This document shows positions 35,273-48,985 of a stretch of 64,000 nt of DNA, piece by piece. The DNA comes from Saksenaea vasiformis B4078. Its lineage: Eukaryota; Mucoromycota; Mucoromycetes; Mucorales; Saksenaeaceae. The position numbers were made by a program, and so were the translations under genes. Below the pieces are notes generated by a model that was not told where the DNA came from, did not search any database, and saw only the letters and a program-made list of their open reading frames with translations. The stretch's first letter is position 1; each line of letters opens with the position of its first letter. The stretch covers positions 1 through 64,000 of the forward strand of contig JNDT01001783.1 of NCBI GenBank assembly GCA_000697055.1, given 5' to 3'.

Positions 35273-38200
35273 CTAATAACTCTTTTGACTATCTGGCGCC
35301 AATAAGAACATGGCGTGATGCAACACATAGCCGGTACTTTTCAACAGGCAGCTCGTCTTGCTGAGCAAGCCATCGTCCCCACGAAGTAATTGCCATAATA
35401 GCGGATGTACAGAGCCCTCTGCTATTTCCCGCAGGATTTTGTGCAATTCTATAACGTATGCATTAGATCCAGTGCCTAAGGTGGATGGTGATGATTTACC
35501 TTTTGCTCCCTTCAAAATTTCGTTATCTACATTAGTTGACTTCACAGCGTCATATGCATTACTCAATGCTAAGATCTTGCGATAGGAAGCTAAGAAAATA
35601 GCCGGCCGTGAAGTTACCCCATAAGGTCCATCACGCATGACCTGGTATAGCATAAACGTTAGACTATTTTCTTCCAATTTCATGCCAACCCTTACCGATA
35701 CAGATAAGACTTTCAAACGTCGAAGAAGGTCCAACGCTTCAGTGGTCAAATCCTTGATTTGGACGGTGTAGTGTGTCTTCACCCATTTTTCAAAATCAGC
35801 AGCCTGTCGCATATGTAGCAGCTCCAGATTGACACCAGCCCACTGAACGTCAATGAGATCCTCCTTGTAAATATTTGGTGTCTCTTTGGCAAATAAAATC
35901 TTGGTTGCTGAAAGTTCTTCATCAAGGACACACTCTACAACAAAGTGGTTAAAAAAGGATGCTGCAGGGATACGAACATACTCAAGGACCGTTCGCTCGC
36001 CAGAATCTGCGAAAGATGTTCTTGCAAGTGAGGGCTGTACGTAGGGAGCTTATCAAGGTGCAAGTACACAAGCTCGACTGCTCTCTCCGGATGCACTGGC
36101 GCCTGGAGATTGGGTAGTAATGATAAATATACAATGATTATGATTTCCCTTGTTTACTTACCAATAGCTGCAGTGCGTCGGAAACGATTCCTGCCATTCT
36201 GTGACGAACATCAATGTCGTCATCCTAACGGAAAAAAAAGTTAGCTTCATATGCATATCGTGTTTTGTTTTACATACCTGCAGTAGCTGGGTCATAGCAA
36301 GTTGTACGGGAACAACAATTGAATCAGGATAAGTCTGCGATTGTGTGAACAAAGCCTTGGCAATAGGCTGGATTGACTCAGTAGATGCTTCACGGAATGG
36401 CAATGTCTTTTTTTTTAAAACGATTAATAAAAGAAGACAGCAAGAAAGAGCAGACAAACATACCACGCTTTGATGACTGTAGGTCAGGATATAATTGCTC
36501 CATGTGGTCAGGCACTGCTGCTTCCACTCGGTGCTTGCGTTACTTTCCAATAGCTGATAATTCTCAATAAGTATACTGTCTGATCCTTCGCGTACTCACC
36601 TGAGATAATAATGCGCCGAGAAGGGGTAACAAAGCTTCAGTGACCGATGATGATCTTCGTGTTGTAAATTGTTCAATCAATCGAGTCCAGTACTGCTCCA
36701 GCGAAAATCCTAGTTCCTCGGCAGCATCTTCGCGATATGGTTTTGCTGACGCTAAGGTCATTAAGAATTGACAAGCAAGTACATAGCAATTCAAATGTTT
36801 CTCGGCGCCATAGGTCATTTGAACGAGTCTCGTTTGCAACATACGAACCCTACAACCAGATCAGTTAACACATAAACAACAGTAACCTTTCTTACTCAGA
36901 TTCGTTATACACGGAAAGATCACGCAAGGCAACGTGCGTCTTCAGTTTTTCCAAGGCTAGCAATCTCACTTCGTAGTCTCGATCGTCCAGCAAAGCTGCT
37001 GTATCATTCAGGGAACGATCTCGCTTCAGTGTTCTGCAGACAATAACGCCTGCCATTCTTTGCCTCAGCAAGAAATCGCCAATGCCAGCCAAATCATTGT
37101 TCAATAAGCCTTGACGGCAATGATCAAAGACGGCATCCTGTAGCTCAGAAAATTCTTTAGCAACCAACGGCTCTAGTTCTATAATGAAAAGGAATGAGCA
37201 TAAAAGACGTTTCTGCTTCACCAAAAAAAAAAAAAAAATTACCTTGGATGTCATCTTTGCGTTTTTCTTCGTCTATCCAAGCACAGTCGAAGAAGAATTC
37301 ACCAACAAGATCAAGGAAGAGAGCATGTGTTATATGGCTCAGGCGGTAGTTACGCAAAAGATCCAGTTTTGCAAGCAAAATGCAGGGTACTTTCCTGACG
37401 AATTCGAACAAGGTATCGCGGGGCAGATTTTGATAAAGATGACCACGCAACAGGAAATGCACTTGCAGAAGACGACCGTGGATCTCGTTTTGGGTCATGC
37501 TTTCATCCCATGTAAGCAGCTTAAGCACTGTAGGGACCAGGTCGGTAGAAGAAACCAATGGCACGATGGCTCTCGCAGCCATTTCTTTTGTCTAAATACA
37601 TCATGCAATTGTTTACATGCGCACAAGTAGCAATATTTCATACCTTGAAGATCGAACTAGCGGCACATTTCGAAACCAAAGGAACAAAAGGTGACATGGC
37701 GGTCACCTTGTCAACACCATCCATGACCGAGGGATGCAAACGAGACAGCAATGTCAAGATAGGGTAGAGACCAGGATGGACGCTCGCAGCCTAATTGTCA
37801 TCGATGAGTGTAAACCATGCATTGGCATTGCGTTGTCCTACCATGGAGTTGGCCAAAAGCTGATCCACGGCTACAGTCAGTTCTTTCAAGAGATAGGGAT
37901 GTAGATGAGGGTATCGTGTAAAGAATTCACGTCCTGTCAACTTGTTCACACTGCTATGCTCATCACGTGTCTTTTTCGTGCCGAATGTTCTCTGAAGCAA
38001 TGTCGAGAAAAGCATCACAGAACAGTTACGGATAGCCCAACTAGATCCCTGTCAGCCGTTTGCGATTCCTGCTATCTGCTCTTCTTTTACCTTGACGATG
38101 AGAAGCCATTAATGGCAAGGGAGAAGCCTTCCGATGCGTACTCCAACACACTTGTTCCCAGTTTCGAGTCCATAAAAATGGTGCGCAAAATATTGTATGC

Positions 38201-41200
38201 GTGTACTTGAGGAAGATCGATTCTCTGGTCGGCATCAGCAGGAGGTTCGGCGCTAGCAAGCTTGAACAGCTGCTTCATCGCTCTGTCCAGCAACTCTTTC
38301 TTGGAAGAGGATTCGCTGCTCACAATCGCAAGTACACAGAGAGGCAAGCCTGCACTACGACGGGTGATAGAGATGTTACTCGATGTGAGACTTGCAAGGT
38401 TTTCATCGAGCCATTCCGATGGAAGCTGGCGTATGGCTGGCACGGAGGATGTGAGCAAGCGCGAGTTCAATGTCACGTAGGCAGGATAAACAGCAGAGAA
38501 GGCACCGCGATGGCGAATGCTTGTTAATAGTACGCGCAATAATACGCCACTCTCCACCATATCCGAATGGGTAATAAGTGCTTCATCTGCATTCTGCAAG
38601 AATACGGGTGCTCTTGAAATAATGACCTCTAAAAGAGAGCTACAGATAGCATTGTTCAATGAGATGACCACGTAGGGAAGAAAACCACAGTTTACCTTGC
38701 TTCTTTGACAGCGCGCCAACAGCAGCTCAAGATCACTTGATGTTTTGGACCATGACCATCGGCATCCTCCATGTCTTCTGAAGCATCGATTAGACCATCA
38801 ATTGCTTCTTCCATCTCACGGAACGATGCAGGAACGTTGCCTTCGGGCGATGGGTTCGAGAGTACATCCATGACCGCAGAGCATGTTGAGTGAACCAAAG
38901 CTAACGCCCGAGCATGAGTCTGTCTCCATGCTGCAAACTCGGCGCGAACGCGTGGACTGTTGTAATCAAGCTCGCGGAAGACATATCTAAATGTCGGTTC
39001 AGATAAGCCGTTTCCGCCAGTTATGTAAAACTTACTGCAATGCTAACAATGTTCCGTGGATTGGTTGATGTTGTGCCGCATACAGCAAGTTTGTATTGGC
39101 AACCTCTACCTGTCTTTCCAAAAGATCCAACAATCGCTCAGTAAACGACACTAAATACATCGTCAGTCGAAAAGCTCGCATCATCATCTTCTTCTTCCTA
39201 CCAGCTGCTCCGATGGTGTTGGCTTTTGTCTTTGTACTGGTGGTGGCGTTCTTTTCCGGGGCAAGCTCGAATCCGAGTTCCATAACGTACTTTGTGAAAA
39301 TGAGACGGAAGATCATAGCACCACTATCACTTTCACCCGCACGTGTGCTAACAACGTTATCAAGACCCCACCACAACAGATGCTGCACATCCTGTTCAGA
39401 CTCTAATCCAGGTAATGGTGCAGGAAACTGGGACAAGATCTCAAAAGCCTGAACACGATTGAAATCATAAGGATTCATCAGGGTATCCACCAAGACCTTG
39501 GTGTTCCGCTGTGAAGCAAGAGGGATGGTGAAGGGGAAATCGGGAGCCACTGTGAATCCTTCCGGTGCAGGCAATTCCTTGATGCCAAAGACTTTGATAA
39601 GGATACTGAGGATACGTAATGCAGTCGATACGCGCTGATAGGACGATCCAGGATAAAGTGATGCTGCAAGGTGATCGTTCAGCCAATACAGGAAATCTTT
39701 AGCACAGGCGATCTCTTGCCACATCGTGGCTGCCTCGGCAAGGGCCTGCTCAATATCCTTTTCAGATCGCTTGCCAGCATTTTTTTGAGCAAATGCGTGT
39801 CGCGACTTGTAATTTCGGTACTGCGCATAGAGATTGCCGCGAAGACGGGTCATGAACTTTGTCAAGTGCGCGCATAATTTTTGTCGGAACTCAGGTGAAG
39901 TGCAATTCATGTTGAGAGGCAAAAAGAGCTTGAGCATTTCCAACTCAGTGCTTGTGACAACCGATGCCGCCTTCCTGGATTCGCAGATCAAACCAAGGGC
40001 ATCAATGCGAACCTGTGGATCCAGATGATAGATAGCCAATTTCAATGTGTCGACAGCGATCATTCGTGGTTGCTTCACGGAGTTATCTGCGTAGATGTAA
40101 GGTACATCAAGGTATAGTTTTTCTCCTCTTACCCATTGTGTATGCATTTCCTTCCACAATATCAAGACTTCTTCCAACTTTGAGAATGGCAATGAATGCA
40201 TGCAAACGAAAAGTTTGATCCAATTCTTTCCAGCAAGAATGCTGGGTATCTTGCATCAGCTGCATCATATCCCAAAACGCTTGAGCACAGATTTTGAACA
40301 GAGGTTGCAAGATGAAGCCACTAGCATTTCGGCGTAAAACATCTGAAGAAGAAGTCATGCATTTCAAAATAGGCATAGCCCATAATGCAATCCAATTGTC
40401 GATTGCTAACTTGGGTTGTCGTTAATATAACCACACATTTCTCTTTCGAAAACCTTACTTGAGCCTTATCATCTTTCGCCTTTATTTTGGCATTTTGACC
40501 CTTAAATGGACTATAACCTGGAATCGTTTCTTCCACACGTCGATACAAGAAGGCAAGCATGAGCGCCATGATTTGAGGCGACAAGATAAGACTATCCATA
40601 GCACGAAGACATTTCCAGATGAACTCCGGTTCTGTTTCCAGAAAAGGATCAGTACCCAATTTGCCCACAAGGATATTCAAAAGTGCATATTTGACCTGTT
40701 TTGTTTCAGCAGATTAAAACAAAGAATTTGAGATGACCACTAACTCACCTTTCGATGCCAATCCATTGCCATCAATTCTTTCAAAAGTCCCATAAGGAAG
40801 TTTTGGTAATCTTGCTTTGTGTTGTAGGCAGTAGCCTTCACATCAAGAAGACTAAGGATCAATTCGAAAATGGTGCGAACCTGACAGTCTCGGTTAGATG
40901 ACGATATCCCAACTTCGACAAACATACTTTATGCTGAAGTGCATCGACAGGATCATCCCAGTAGTCCCACACATAGCAGATCAAGCGGTTGACGTTTTCG
41001 GGCTGCAAGACGCTGCAAAGCTCATTCATTGTCTTTTCATCATCCTTACAAGCAAGCACCATATTCTTCGTTTCCAAAAGCCACATCCCCATGGATTCGA
41101 ATGCGATCACCTTGGATTGCGAATCAAGTTCTGGTCTCGAACAGAAAAGGTTGAAGCTGGAAAACAGTATCTGATGGAGATTATGCATCGATGTACAACT

Positions 41201-42651
41201 ATAAGTAAGACATGTTAAATGAGACAAAGCCATCCCATTTTCTTTGTGATGTTCACCTTTCCAGCGGTTGGATAAAACGAATAGGCTCCTGCGAACAACT
41301 CTGCAGTAGCACTTCTTTTCTTAAATTGGAAATGAAACCACGGACGACAGATAGCATGGGAGCATCGCGGTCGAGCCATCCTCTCGAAATAAGCGATGGA
41401 TCAGGTCTGACACCGAGGACATCTGCCATATAGTTTGCAGCGTCGGTTGCACTGTCTTTGGTGGTGAAGAACCATCCCAATGTCCAGTCTCGAGCAAAAA
41501 TTGGATCCTCTGCCAGGTTGATGATGGCGGCAAGTGCCATACCAGCAATCTGGTTACATTCTTTAACGTAGATCTGGGCGTTCGTTGACATATCCAACAA
41601 AATCTTTGCTAATAGCGAAAGAAGGCGCACTTCATTGCTTTCTTTTTGCTCCGCCAATTTCGTGAAATTCAACTGCTTTCCTATGCCGAAGCGTGATACG
41701 AGGGCCAGCACAGTCTTTGTCAGATGTTGCAGATCGCTCATGATCTGATCGATCGTCATTGTCTGCGTAGCTGCAATCTTGGTGGACACATGGGTTGTGG
41801 TTGTTGTGCCGTCAACAGGAACAATGGTCTCTGCAAGACGTTGTTGCGAAGATTCCAGACGCGATGCCAAGAAACGCAGTGTCTCTGTCAACGATTCAAT
41901 CACCATTGCTTTTCCAATTTCGAAATCGAGTGTTGCATAAATGGTGAGCGCTTTCTGTGATAATTCGTGATTGTCCAACGGAACGCCATCGTCTTTCAGA
42001 CCAATGTACTGTTCATAGTAGTATCGTAAATGCGTATTGGCGTTGAATTTAACTGCTGCTTCAAGAAGAGGAATAAAATGACGTCTGGAGAGATTTTCAG
42101 CGGCTGCAAAGTAACCAGAAGAAGCAATGGGTTCTACAATGGTTCGAACTTGCTCCAGCGCGGCCTCGCTCATATCCGTTTTCTCGGTAGTCTGCAATGC
42201 CTTTGCTACCAAACGCTTCAGTACGCGAATATCATATCGCTTTTACTCACCTGCCGCTTTCAAGTGCACGGCCTGACGCTCCCACGGCTCGTTTTCTTTA
42301 CGAACCAAGTCTTGCAACGCGGCTACCGCAGGAATGTAGGCGGTGTCTGGGTGTGCTTCAGCGTACTTATCCAAAATGGCTTGCCATGTTATAAAAATGG
42401 TCTTGGGGAGCTTTACAGGCTTGTTGCCATGCCTTGATTTTTCGGATTTGCTCATGGCTAAAGCACAATGTCCTAGCTTGAAGCACCGAGATAAAAACAA
42501 GAGTGGCTTGGTGGACGCTCTCCTGCACATCGCGTCGGGCTTTGTTTCCTTGAGACGCGATCAGAATTGGTGGATCTTGTGAAACCAGTGCATAATCCGC
42601 ACGTAAGATTTCGCTTGACAGATCATTAATAACGTAGACGCGTCTTTTCAT
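35273..42651 (-). CDS. TRM732: THADA/Trm732-like tRNA 2'-O-methylation cofactor
   Basis: One very large gene of roughly 1,900-2,000 residues broken by many short introns. It starts at MKRRVYVINDLSSEILRADY (42651) and its last exon ends with LLAPDSQKSY at 35273. It is a HEAT/ARM-type solenoid throughout. The diagnostic DUF2428 core lies at about 37.8-40.2 kb: AFRLTMYLVSFTERLLDLLE, VLLRVLLTSIRHRGAFSAVY, SNISITRRSAGLPLCVLAIV, VHAYNILRTIFMDSKLG, and WAIRNCSVMLFSTLLQRTFG then LTGREFFTRYPHLHPYLLKE. These blocks identify the THADA/Trm732 family. In yeast, Trm732 partners the methyltransferase Trm7 to modify position 32 of tRNA anticodon loops. Exon boundaries were only partly traced. Large uninterrupted exons span 39032-40201 and 41253-42212. 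Longer open frames on the opposite strand are shadows. Confidence 0.9.
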
Positions 42652-43061
42652 GACACGTACTTTTCTGCGCTAGTAACTATAAAGCAGAGCAAAAGGCACT
42701 GACAAGGGACCTCACTCTCTTTTCGTCCTATTTTCCTCGTCTAATAAGAGATTTTACACCTCCGGTGAATCGACTTCCACGTAAGGAAGTTTATGCTTCA
42801 TCTCACAAGTGATATACAACGTAAATTGCCGTTCAATAAACAGCAAGATGATGTCAAATAATGATTTTTTTGTTTACTTCAGCGTAATCTGGTGATGTTA
42901 CTATAGGATTCTTCCCATGAATTTGCGTCTATTTGAAAATATTCAGTGTCACCTCCAGATAAACTCTGCGCTTTGAAGTAGGTCTTTTTATGTTCATCCA
43001 ATTCTATGATTGCGTGTCATATTCTTCCATGTTAGGTTTGTGCCGTTGGTAGCTTTTATTA
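42652..43061. promoter_or_regulatory. Upstream region of the THADA-like gene
   Basis: A non-coding stretch between the THADA-like start and the minisatellite. It should contain that gene's promoter. No distinct element was recognised. Confidence 0.35.
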
Positions 43062-43325
43062 TCTAACGCAAAAGATGTGTCGGAGACACGGTTCCATTGT
43101 CTAGTGGAAAGGACACGTCAAAGATAGGATTCTCTGTCTCGTGCAAAAGGTGTGTCGGTGATGAGATCCTGTCATTTCATGCAAAGAGTGTAATAAAAGA
43201 TACGGCTCTTTTTTCTTTTATCTCACGCAAAGGCATGGCGGTGGTAGGGTACCATCGTCTCATGCAAAAAGTGTGTTCAAGACAAGTTCCTTTTACCTCA
43301 CACAAAAAGGATGTCTCAAATAACG
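43062..43325. repeat. Minisatellite, about seven 38-bp units
   Basis: Units begin with a TCTCATGCAAAA-like word at 43062, 43100, 43137, 43175, 43221, 43258 and 43296, giving spacings of 38, 37, 38, 46, 37 and 38 bases. The remainder of each unit follows a GTGTGTCGG..GA..GTTCC..TT-like pattern, with the fourth copy expanded by a T-rich insertion. Copies are diverged. The array lies about 410 bases upstream of the THADA-like ATG and is not inside a recognised gene. Confidence 0.75.
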
Positions 43326-46300
43326 GAAAGTGATGCATATTTAAAGGGTCCACTTCTTCCATCTTTTTTTTTCTTTTTTTTCAGTTTGCACATTATATTC
43401 GTCTTCTTTATCAATCCAACATATGGGAAACTATCCGAAAAACGAAACACTCAGCTTCCAAAACGATGCAAAGATCGTGTAACCGTACGAGCCCAGTACA
43501 TGAGTTTGAACCCGAAAGGTGGTCTTTACGACAACAAACACCATGTCTTGGTGGAATACGAAAACGATATATCCAGGCATCTCCCAAAGGAAACATCTGG
43601 TAAAAGCGATAAAGGATATGAATATCATTCCATTTACTAACCAAGAAATGTGTTATATGGCACTCCAATAGATTCCGCCTCCATGGGAGGGACGACCTTC
43701 ATGTAAGTAATAGATGCCCTTTCTGACATAACTGAAATACTAACTGCGTACGCTCGTTTTCTTTTCAGCGTAAGGTTGGTTCTTTCTGGACGCAAAATTT
43801 ATTTTAGAGTAGCGTAAAATGTATTTCAATAAATAGTATAAAACTAATTCAGCAAAAGTCCACTGAAACAACGGTAGCCATATCTCATGGTTTTAATCTT
43901 TGCAGCAACAAGCTCTCGTAATTAACCTGCTACTATTGATGACTACTACCTGTTTGCTCATTCCCGATGGATACAAGTTTATTTCGGTTTCCTTTATTGT
44001 GTAGCTACTCCTTTATCGAGCATGATTTGAAACCTTGCTCATACATTAGGTCCTGTAAACGCTACTATAGTACATTACGACATTTTTTTTGGATAAAACT
44101 GTTTCTGCAATCCGTACTGGTCAGGATCTCGACGATCATTTCATCAATGGTCGGGCCACTCTACATCCAGCATTCATCGATATCACTTATCCTCCCTAAA
44201 TGTCTTTTCTCGTCTTTCTCTTTCGCTAAGACTCTTCAAACTAAGTAGACTTATCTATCGTCATATGTAACATTCCACAAGTGGCTGTCTCTTTCTACGT
44301 AGGTGCTCCGAGCAAGAGAAAATGTCTGACGGAGAGTGTGTTTGCACACATGGTGCTTGTTTCTTTTTTTATTTTATTTTTATATTTTTACAGTGATTTA
44401 CAGTTAGGACTAACAGAGGGACAACAAAATCGACTTACATTTTTTTAACACGGTGGTCTAGGTGTCCATTTCTCTAACGTGCGCTGATTCATCAGTCAAA
44501 CTCCAGATGGATGGCTAGGCCTGCCCACCTGTCGGTCCTGCTGCTTAGCCCGATTGCTGGATTTAGAAGCATGATCTGCCACGATAAATTTCCACGATGA
44601 GCTGGTCTGTAGCGACGACTTTATGACCTGGTACTCATTCAGTTTTGACCGCCACTCAGCGAATTATTGTTCAACCAAAACGCATTGCTTGCAGTCCAAC
44701 CCGTGCAACGAAACTATTCTTTAAAGTATTAATTGGCACGCTAACTTCCCATCCATTCTAAGCAGTCTGTTCCTACTGTTCTCGCTATATTCTCTGTAGT
44801 CTATTTGACACACATGTACACATCTATAATAGACCCATTGTTATTTTTCGTTCTCATGACACATTTCTTTCCGGGGATATTCTACATTACGGAATGCGTA
44901 GCTGTTTCCGTTTCACAACATAATCACACGCGACCGTCGATAGTGACAAAGCAGATTAATCTCACGTTGCTTTGTATAGTCACGCGTCTGTGACGGTCTG
45001 CTTGCTTATGTTTAAGAGCAGGTACCTTTGAAATAGGTAATAGTTACAACAAGAGGTTTAGCTTAGTGGCGGGCTAGGGGCTGGTGATCATTCCACAAAC
45101 AGGGTTATTCCCTTTTTGCACAAGATCGCCCGTCAATAACAACCGGTTTGTATCACGCAAACCTTATCTTCCGCTTTCACCGAATCGGACTCAGTGCGCT
45201 GGTCCTTCTGCTAAATGATCTGGTACGCCAATCGAACTGGATTTTACGTCCGTACATGGCAAAGTTTCCGCGAAGGAAATATTGACCCAGACTCAACTTA
45301 AGCTAATTTTAAGCTCTATGCGAAATGCTGCAATTACATTTAAGAGCGATGTGGTGCACGTCAGTTGATGTACGCACAAGAGGTTCGCCAGCGTTTAACA
45401 AGATCTATCTCTGTTTCAATGTCTGCTGGCCGCAATTTTGATCCATTCGGATCCAATAAACTATCTGATGAGCGGGCCCGCTCGCGACATCGATCTAACT
45501 TGATTAGTCTAACGGGATAATCACGCAACAAACCAGCATCTGTACGTGGACGACGTTGTTGTAAACAAGCAAAGGGAATATCTCTTAACATGTGTGTATT
45601 TTTTTCTTTTTGCGGTTATGCATAATCAAATGATGATCATAAAGATGAACGTGGTTGACGGGTAGTCGTTATCTTTGCTTTGTTCAGTAATAAAAGCGTT
45701 CCTACTCTACATGCCGATTCTACATTTGATTGCAGCGATGACTAATTTCGAACGGAATAAACATCATACCTTTTTGGAGATCCCCTTCATCTGATTAAGC
45801 TTATTCGGTAATGAGCAATCTGAATAGAGACAACTCGACTAGTAACAATCGCTAGTGTTTCTTATCGATATATTAGGAAATCCCGATGTTCCAGATAGCG
45901 ATATGAAAGACTCTTTGATCTTCAATGGAGTTCCTCCGTAAAAAGTGTATATTCATCATAGTTCATCTAATAAATGTGTCCAGCTGTTGGCATCAGGGAC
46001 TCATCGCGATCAATTGGCAGATTCATGTTGGGTAGAGTTCTAGAAGCCAGGTTCCAACAGCACAAGCTTCCTTATGCGCGATAGTTCCTTGTTCCTGCCC
46101 TCATGATCTTGTGTCCCTAAAGTGGAGCAAGTATCTTGTATCACAAAGCAGTATGAGGAATCTACGTACAAATACATGCATACTACTCGCCGGCTATGTT
46201 GCATAGTTTGTATTAAGAAATAATTAGATATATTTGCAGAATTCGACCGTCAAAATCCACATCAACTCTTGCTCTTTAGTATCGTCTATTGTATGATAGC

Positions 46301-47227
46301 CATCTCCTATCTGTACCAAATAACCATCGATTGCTCACATGGAAGGATAAATGCTCACCCCTTCTTCCCCTTTCCTTGTTGTTTCGCGTAAAAACGATCA
46401 AACGGGGACAAAGCTTAAAAAAAGAACTGTCCTGCTTGCCAAATAAAGAAAAAGGAGATAAAACAAATCCTTCCATACTCGTCTTCAGGGCTACGATGGG
46501 AAATAATTTACCGCGTATCGAATTTGTTCCTAGAAAAAAATATTGCTATATTGAGAAATATGCTCTAGATTGTTGTTAGTCCCTTATTTCGGTAATCAGG
46601 TGAAAAAAAAAAGAGAAAAGGCCATTTCATCACACCCTTGTTGTCAGCATTACCCGTACAATACAACAATTCCATAGAGAGTAGGCTTTGTGATTGCTCC
46701 TTACAATGCATCCTTTTTATTCTACCTTTGAATATGGTATTCAAATTGACACAAAATACTATCGTAGCTATAGATTACGCTTTAAATGAACCGAGGGATC
46801 AGATAGGGAGAAAAAGGTCCGGGTGGAAGTATTAATTCATGGGGTTATTGTTGTTGTAAGGACAGAATAATGAAAAAGCAGAAGGATGCCCTTTTTTTGG
46901 ACCCGTGTAGAACATGGCCACCCCGTACCTGTCGATCCTATTATTGATTAGACCATAGAATGAGAAGCTGCTTAATCCACAAACTGCGCACTCTTCAAGC
47001 AAATGACTTCAAAACAAACGATAATATTTATGTTTTAGTGTGATGCAGTACAAGAAGAGGGAAAGAAAACGGATCATGATCAGATTTAGAAGCGGATTGA
47101 TATAAATACATTGCACACGCGAAAAACAAAACAAGTTTAACGATGCGCAGGTGCGATGATGAAAGAAAAGAAGAAAGCATGGTTACAAATGGGGAAGAGG
47201 GGATGCGATGGGGTTTGACGTCTAACT
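43326..47227. other. Gene-poor 3.9-kb region
   Basis: No gene could be supported. An open plus-strand frame at 43311-43640 and minus-strand frames at 43411-43668, 44460-44680 (EWRSKLNEYQVIKSSLQTSS) and 45361-45591 look partly protein-like but show no known motif and no flanking exons. They may be relics. The stretch from 45.6 to 47.2 kb is AT-rich and featureless apart from short homopolymers. The 3' flank of the sugar-phosphate transporter begins near 47.2 kb. Confidence 0.4.
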
Positions 47228-48704
47228 TTAATTCTTTTCGGAGGTGGTTGTTATTGCTGTTGTTGTAGTTGTGGTGGTCATGTTGTTTTCCGTTGAATCA
47301 GAAGATGGTTGATATGGAATAAATGTAGGTAAAACGGCGGCTTTGTTTTTTTCGGATAGCTCAACATTTCTGAGGATACATGTGTAGTGCGGTCAGTGGA
47401 ATGAACAAACTAAAATAGTTGAATACACTTACCCGTACCACGCACCACCTAATAATGTCAAAATAATGCCAAATGCGTTAGTGGCATTAATGTGATACTT
47501 AAAAATGATGACGGCCAAGACAATCGATAGAACCTGCTTTACATTGCCTACAGGAAGATTCTTTATCAGTAAGCAAGGACGAAAAAAAAAGCCCACTTTC
47601 TTTTTTTTTTTTTTTTGGTTTTCTTACCAGCAACAGTCATCGTCAAGGCACTTGTTTTTTTGTTTGCCGTGAAACTAACAATATTCAGGGCAAATGCTAG
47701 GATACCGTTGATAAGTAGACCGGTGGCGAGGCTCACAGTCATGTTGTTGAGTGAGAACTCCTGAACGCGTCCAAGTTCACCCGTCGCGTAGGCATAAAAG
47801 ATACACTGAACAAAAGCCAAGGGAGACATGCGTAATAACAGATCCAAGGGGTGTAACTTCAAGCGGCCAACTTGGATACGGTTGGTGACGATAGTTTTGA
47901 CAGCCGCCAGGACGGTACCCAGAACAGTGAGCAAAAGTCCGACGGCTGTGTAATCATATTCACCAAAAGTAGCGAATGCCACGCCAAGTACGACCTTCAG
48001 TTAATTAGCATTTTGTTAGCACCGATTCCACGTTGAACCAAGTTTTGTTTACCGGGAGAAGGGAAAGGTAAATCATACGTGAGTAGGACTTTTGAAGAAA
48101 GGCGATCGAAATCAGGACGGTAAATACAGGAGTCATCGCGCGGACCACTTGATGAAACTATTGAACGTTAGCGGGCTGGAGTCGATCGATCGTTTCAATT
48201 TTCTTCTTCTTTTTTTTTTTTTTACGTACTGCTACTGAGACCATATTCCTAAGAAATTATTTTTTTTTTTAGTTCTCGGTTCCAAGTCGGCCGCAGAGAG
48301 TTCATGCAATCACTCCTGCTGCTGCAAGGATTTATCTAACCAATCACGCTTACGATAGCATAACATGGCAAGAACCCTGGCAGCTAATATGCAGATAATG
48401 AAAGAGAAAGAAATTATGCTTACAAGGAGACATTGCTGATGGCGATGTTGATTGTGTACAGAACGGAGAAAATGAGCATGACCATGTTTTCATTTTCGCT
48501 TAGTTTCGCGGGGGTAAATACACCGGCTATATAAAGGAAGTAGCAACCAATGGAGCCACATAAGGTATGAATAGCGGTCAAAGTCCAGGGATAACGAAAA
48601 TCCAATAGAATGGCCTTGTTGTATAGCGTTAACGAAAGGTTGAGGACAAAATAAAGAGCAAGCCAGATATAACCGGTATCAAAGGGGGCTTTCGCCACTG
48701 ACAT
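47228..48704 (-). CDS. Triose-phosphate-translocator family transporter (SLC35E-like)
   Basis: A minus-strand gene starting MSVAKAPFDTGYIWLALYFV at 48704 and ending at a Thr-rich tail with TSEKN at 47228. About ten helices of the TPT (DUF250) family are visible: YFVLNLSLTLYNKAILLDFR then YPWTLTAIHTL, FSVLYTINIAISNVSL, VPFHQVVRAMTPVFTVLISI, FATFGEYDYTAVGLLLTVLG, TIVTNRIQVGRLKLHPLDLL, NIVSFTANKKTSALTMTVAG and NVKQVLSIVLAVIIFKYHIN. The YNK, KT-A-TM and GN-K blocks are typical of fungal Golgi or ER sugar-phosphate and nucleotide-sugar carriers. Substrate cannot be predicted from sequence. Some short introns contain long T runs, for example at about 47600. Length is about 330-350 residues. Confidence 0.88.
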
Positions 48705-48985
48705 GACTTATATAATAAAAAAGAAAAGAAAGAAAGGGAATGCTATGAAAAAAGAGAAAGAGGAAAAAAAAGCAAAAGAGGAAGAGTGTTTTAACCTTTT
48801 TATTCTCCTCTGTTCGCCCCTCTGTAATCCGGGGATTCTTTCCCTTTTTTCCTTAAAACCCAATTGCACGCTTACTTTAAAAGGTAGTCCTCAAGTATTC
48901 GATGGTCAAGTTACAAAATCTCTCTTTTGTTTATCTTGTAGACAAACAATACTGATGTTTTCTTCATTTATTTTTAGATTAAAAG

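Noticed and set aside
37184..37630. 148-codon plus-strand frame within the THADA-like locus
   Set aside because: Antisense to conserved THADA-like exons, with no independent motif.
43085..43115. tRNA-Glu-like 5' half (TTCCATTGTCTAGTGG...AGGAC)
   Set aside because: It falls in register with the 38-bp repeat, and there is no matching TPsiC arm or acceptor-stem partner downstream.
43062..43325. CRISPR-like array
   Set aside because: The units are contiguous diverged tandem copies, not identical repeats with unique spacers, and the genome is fungal.
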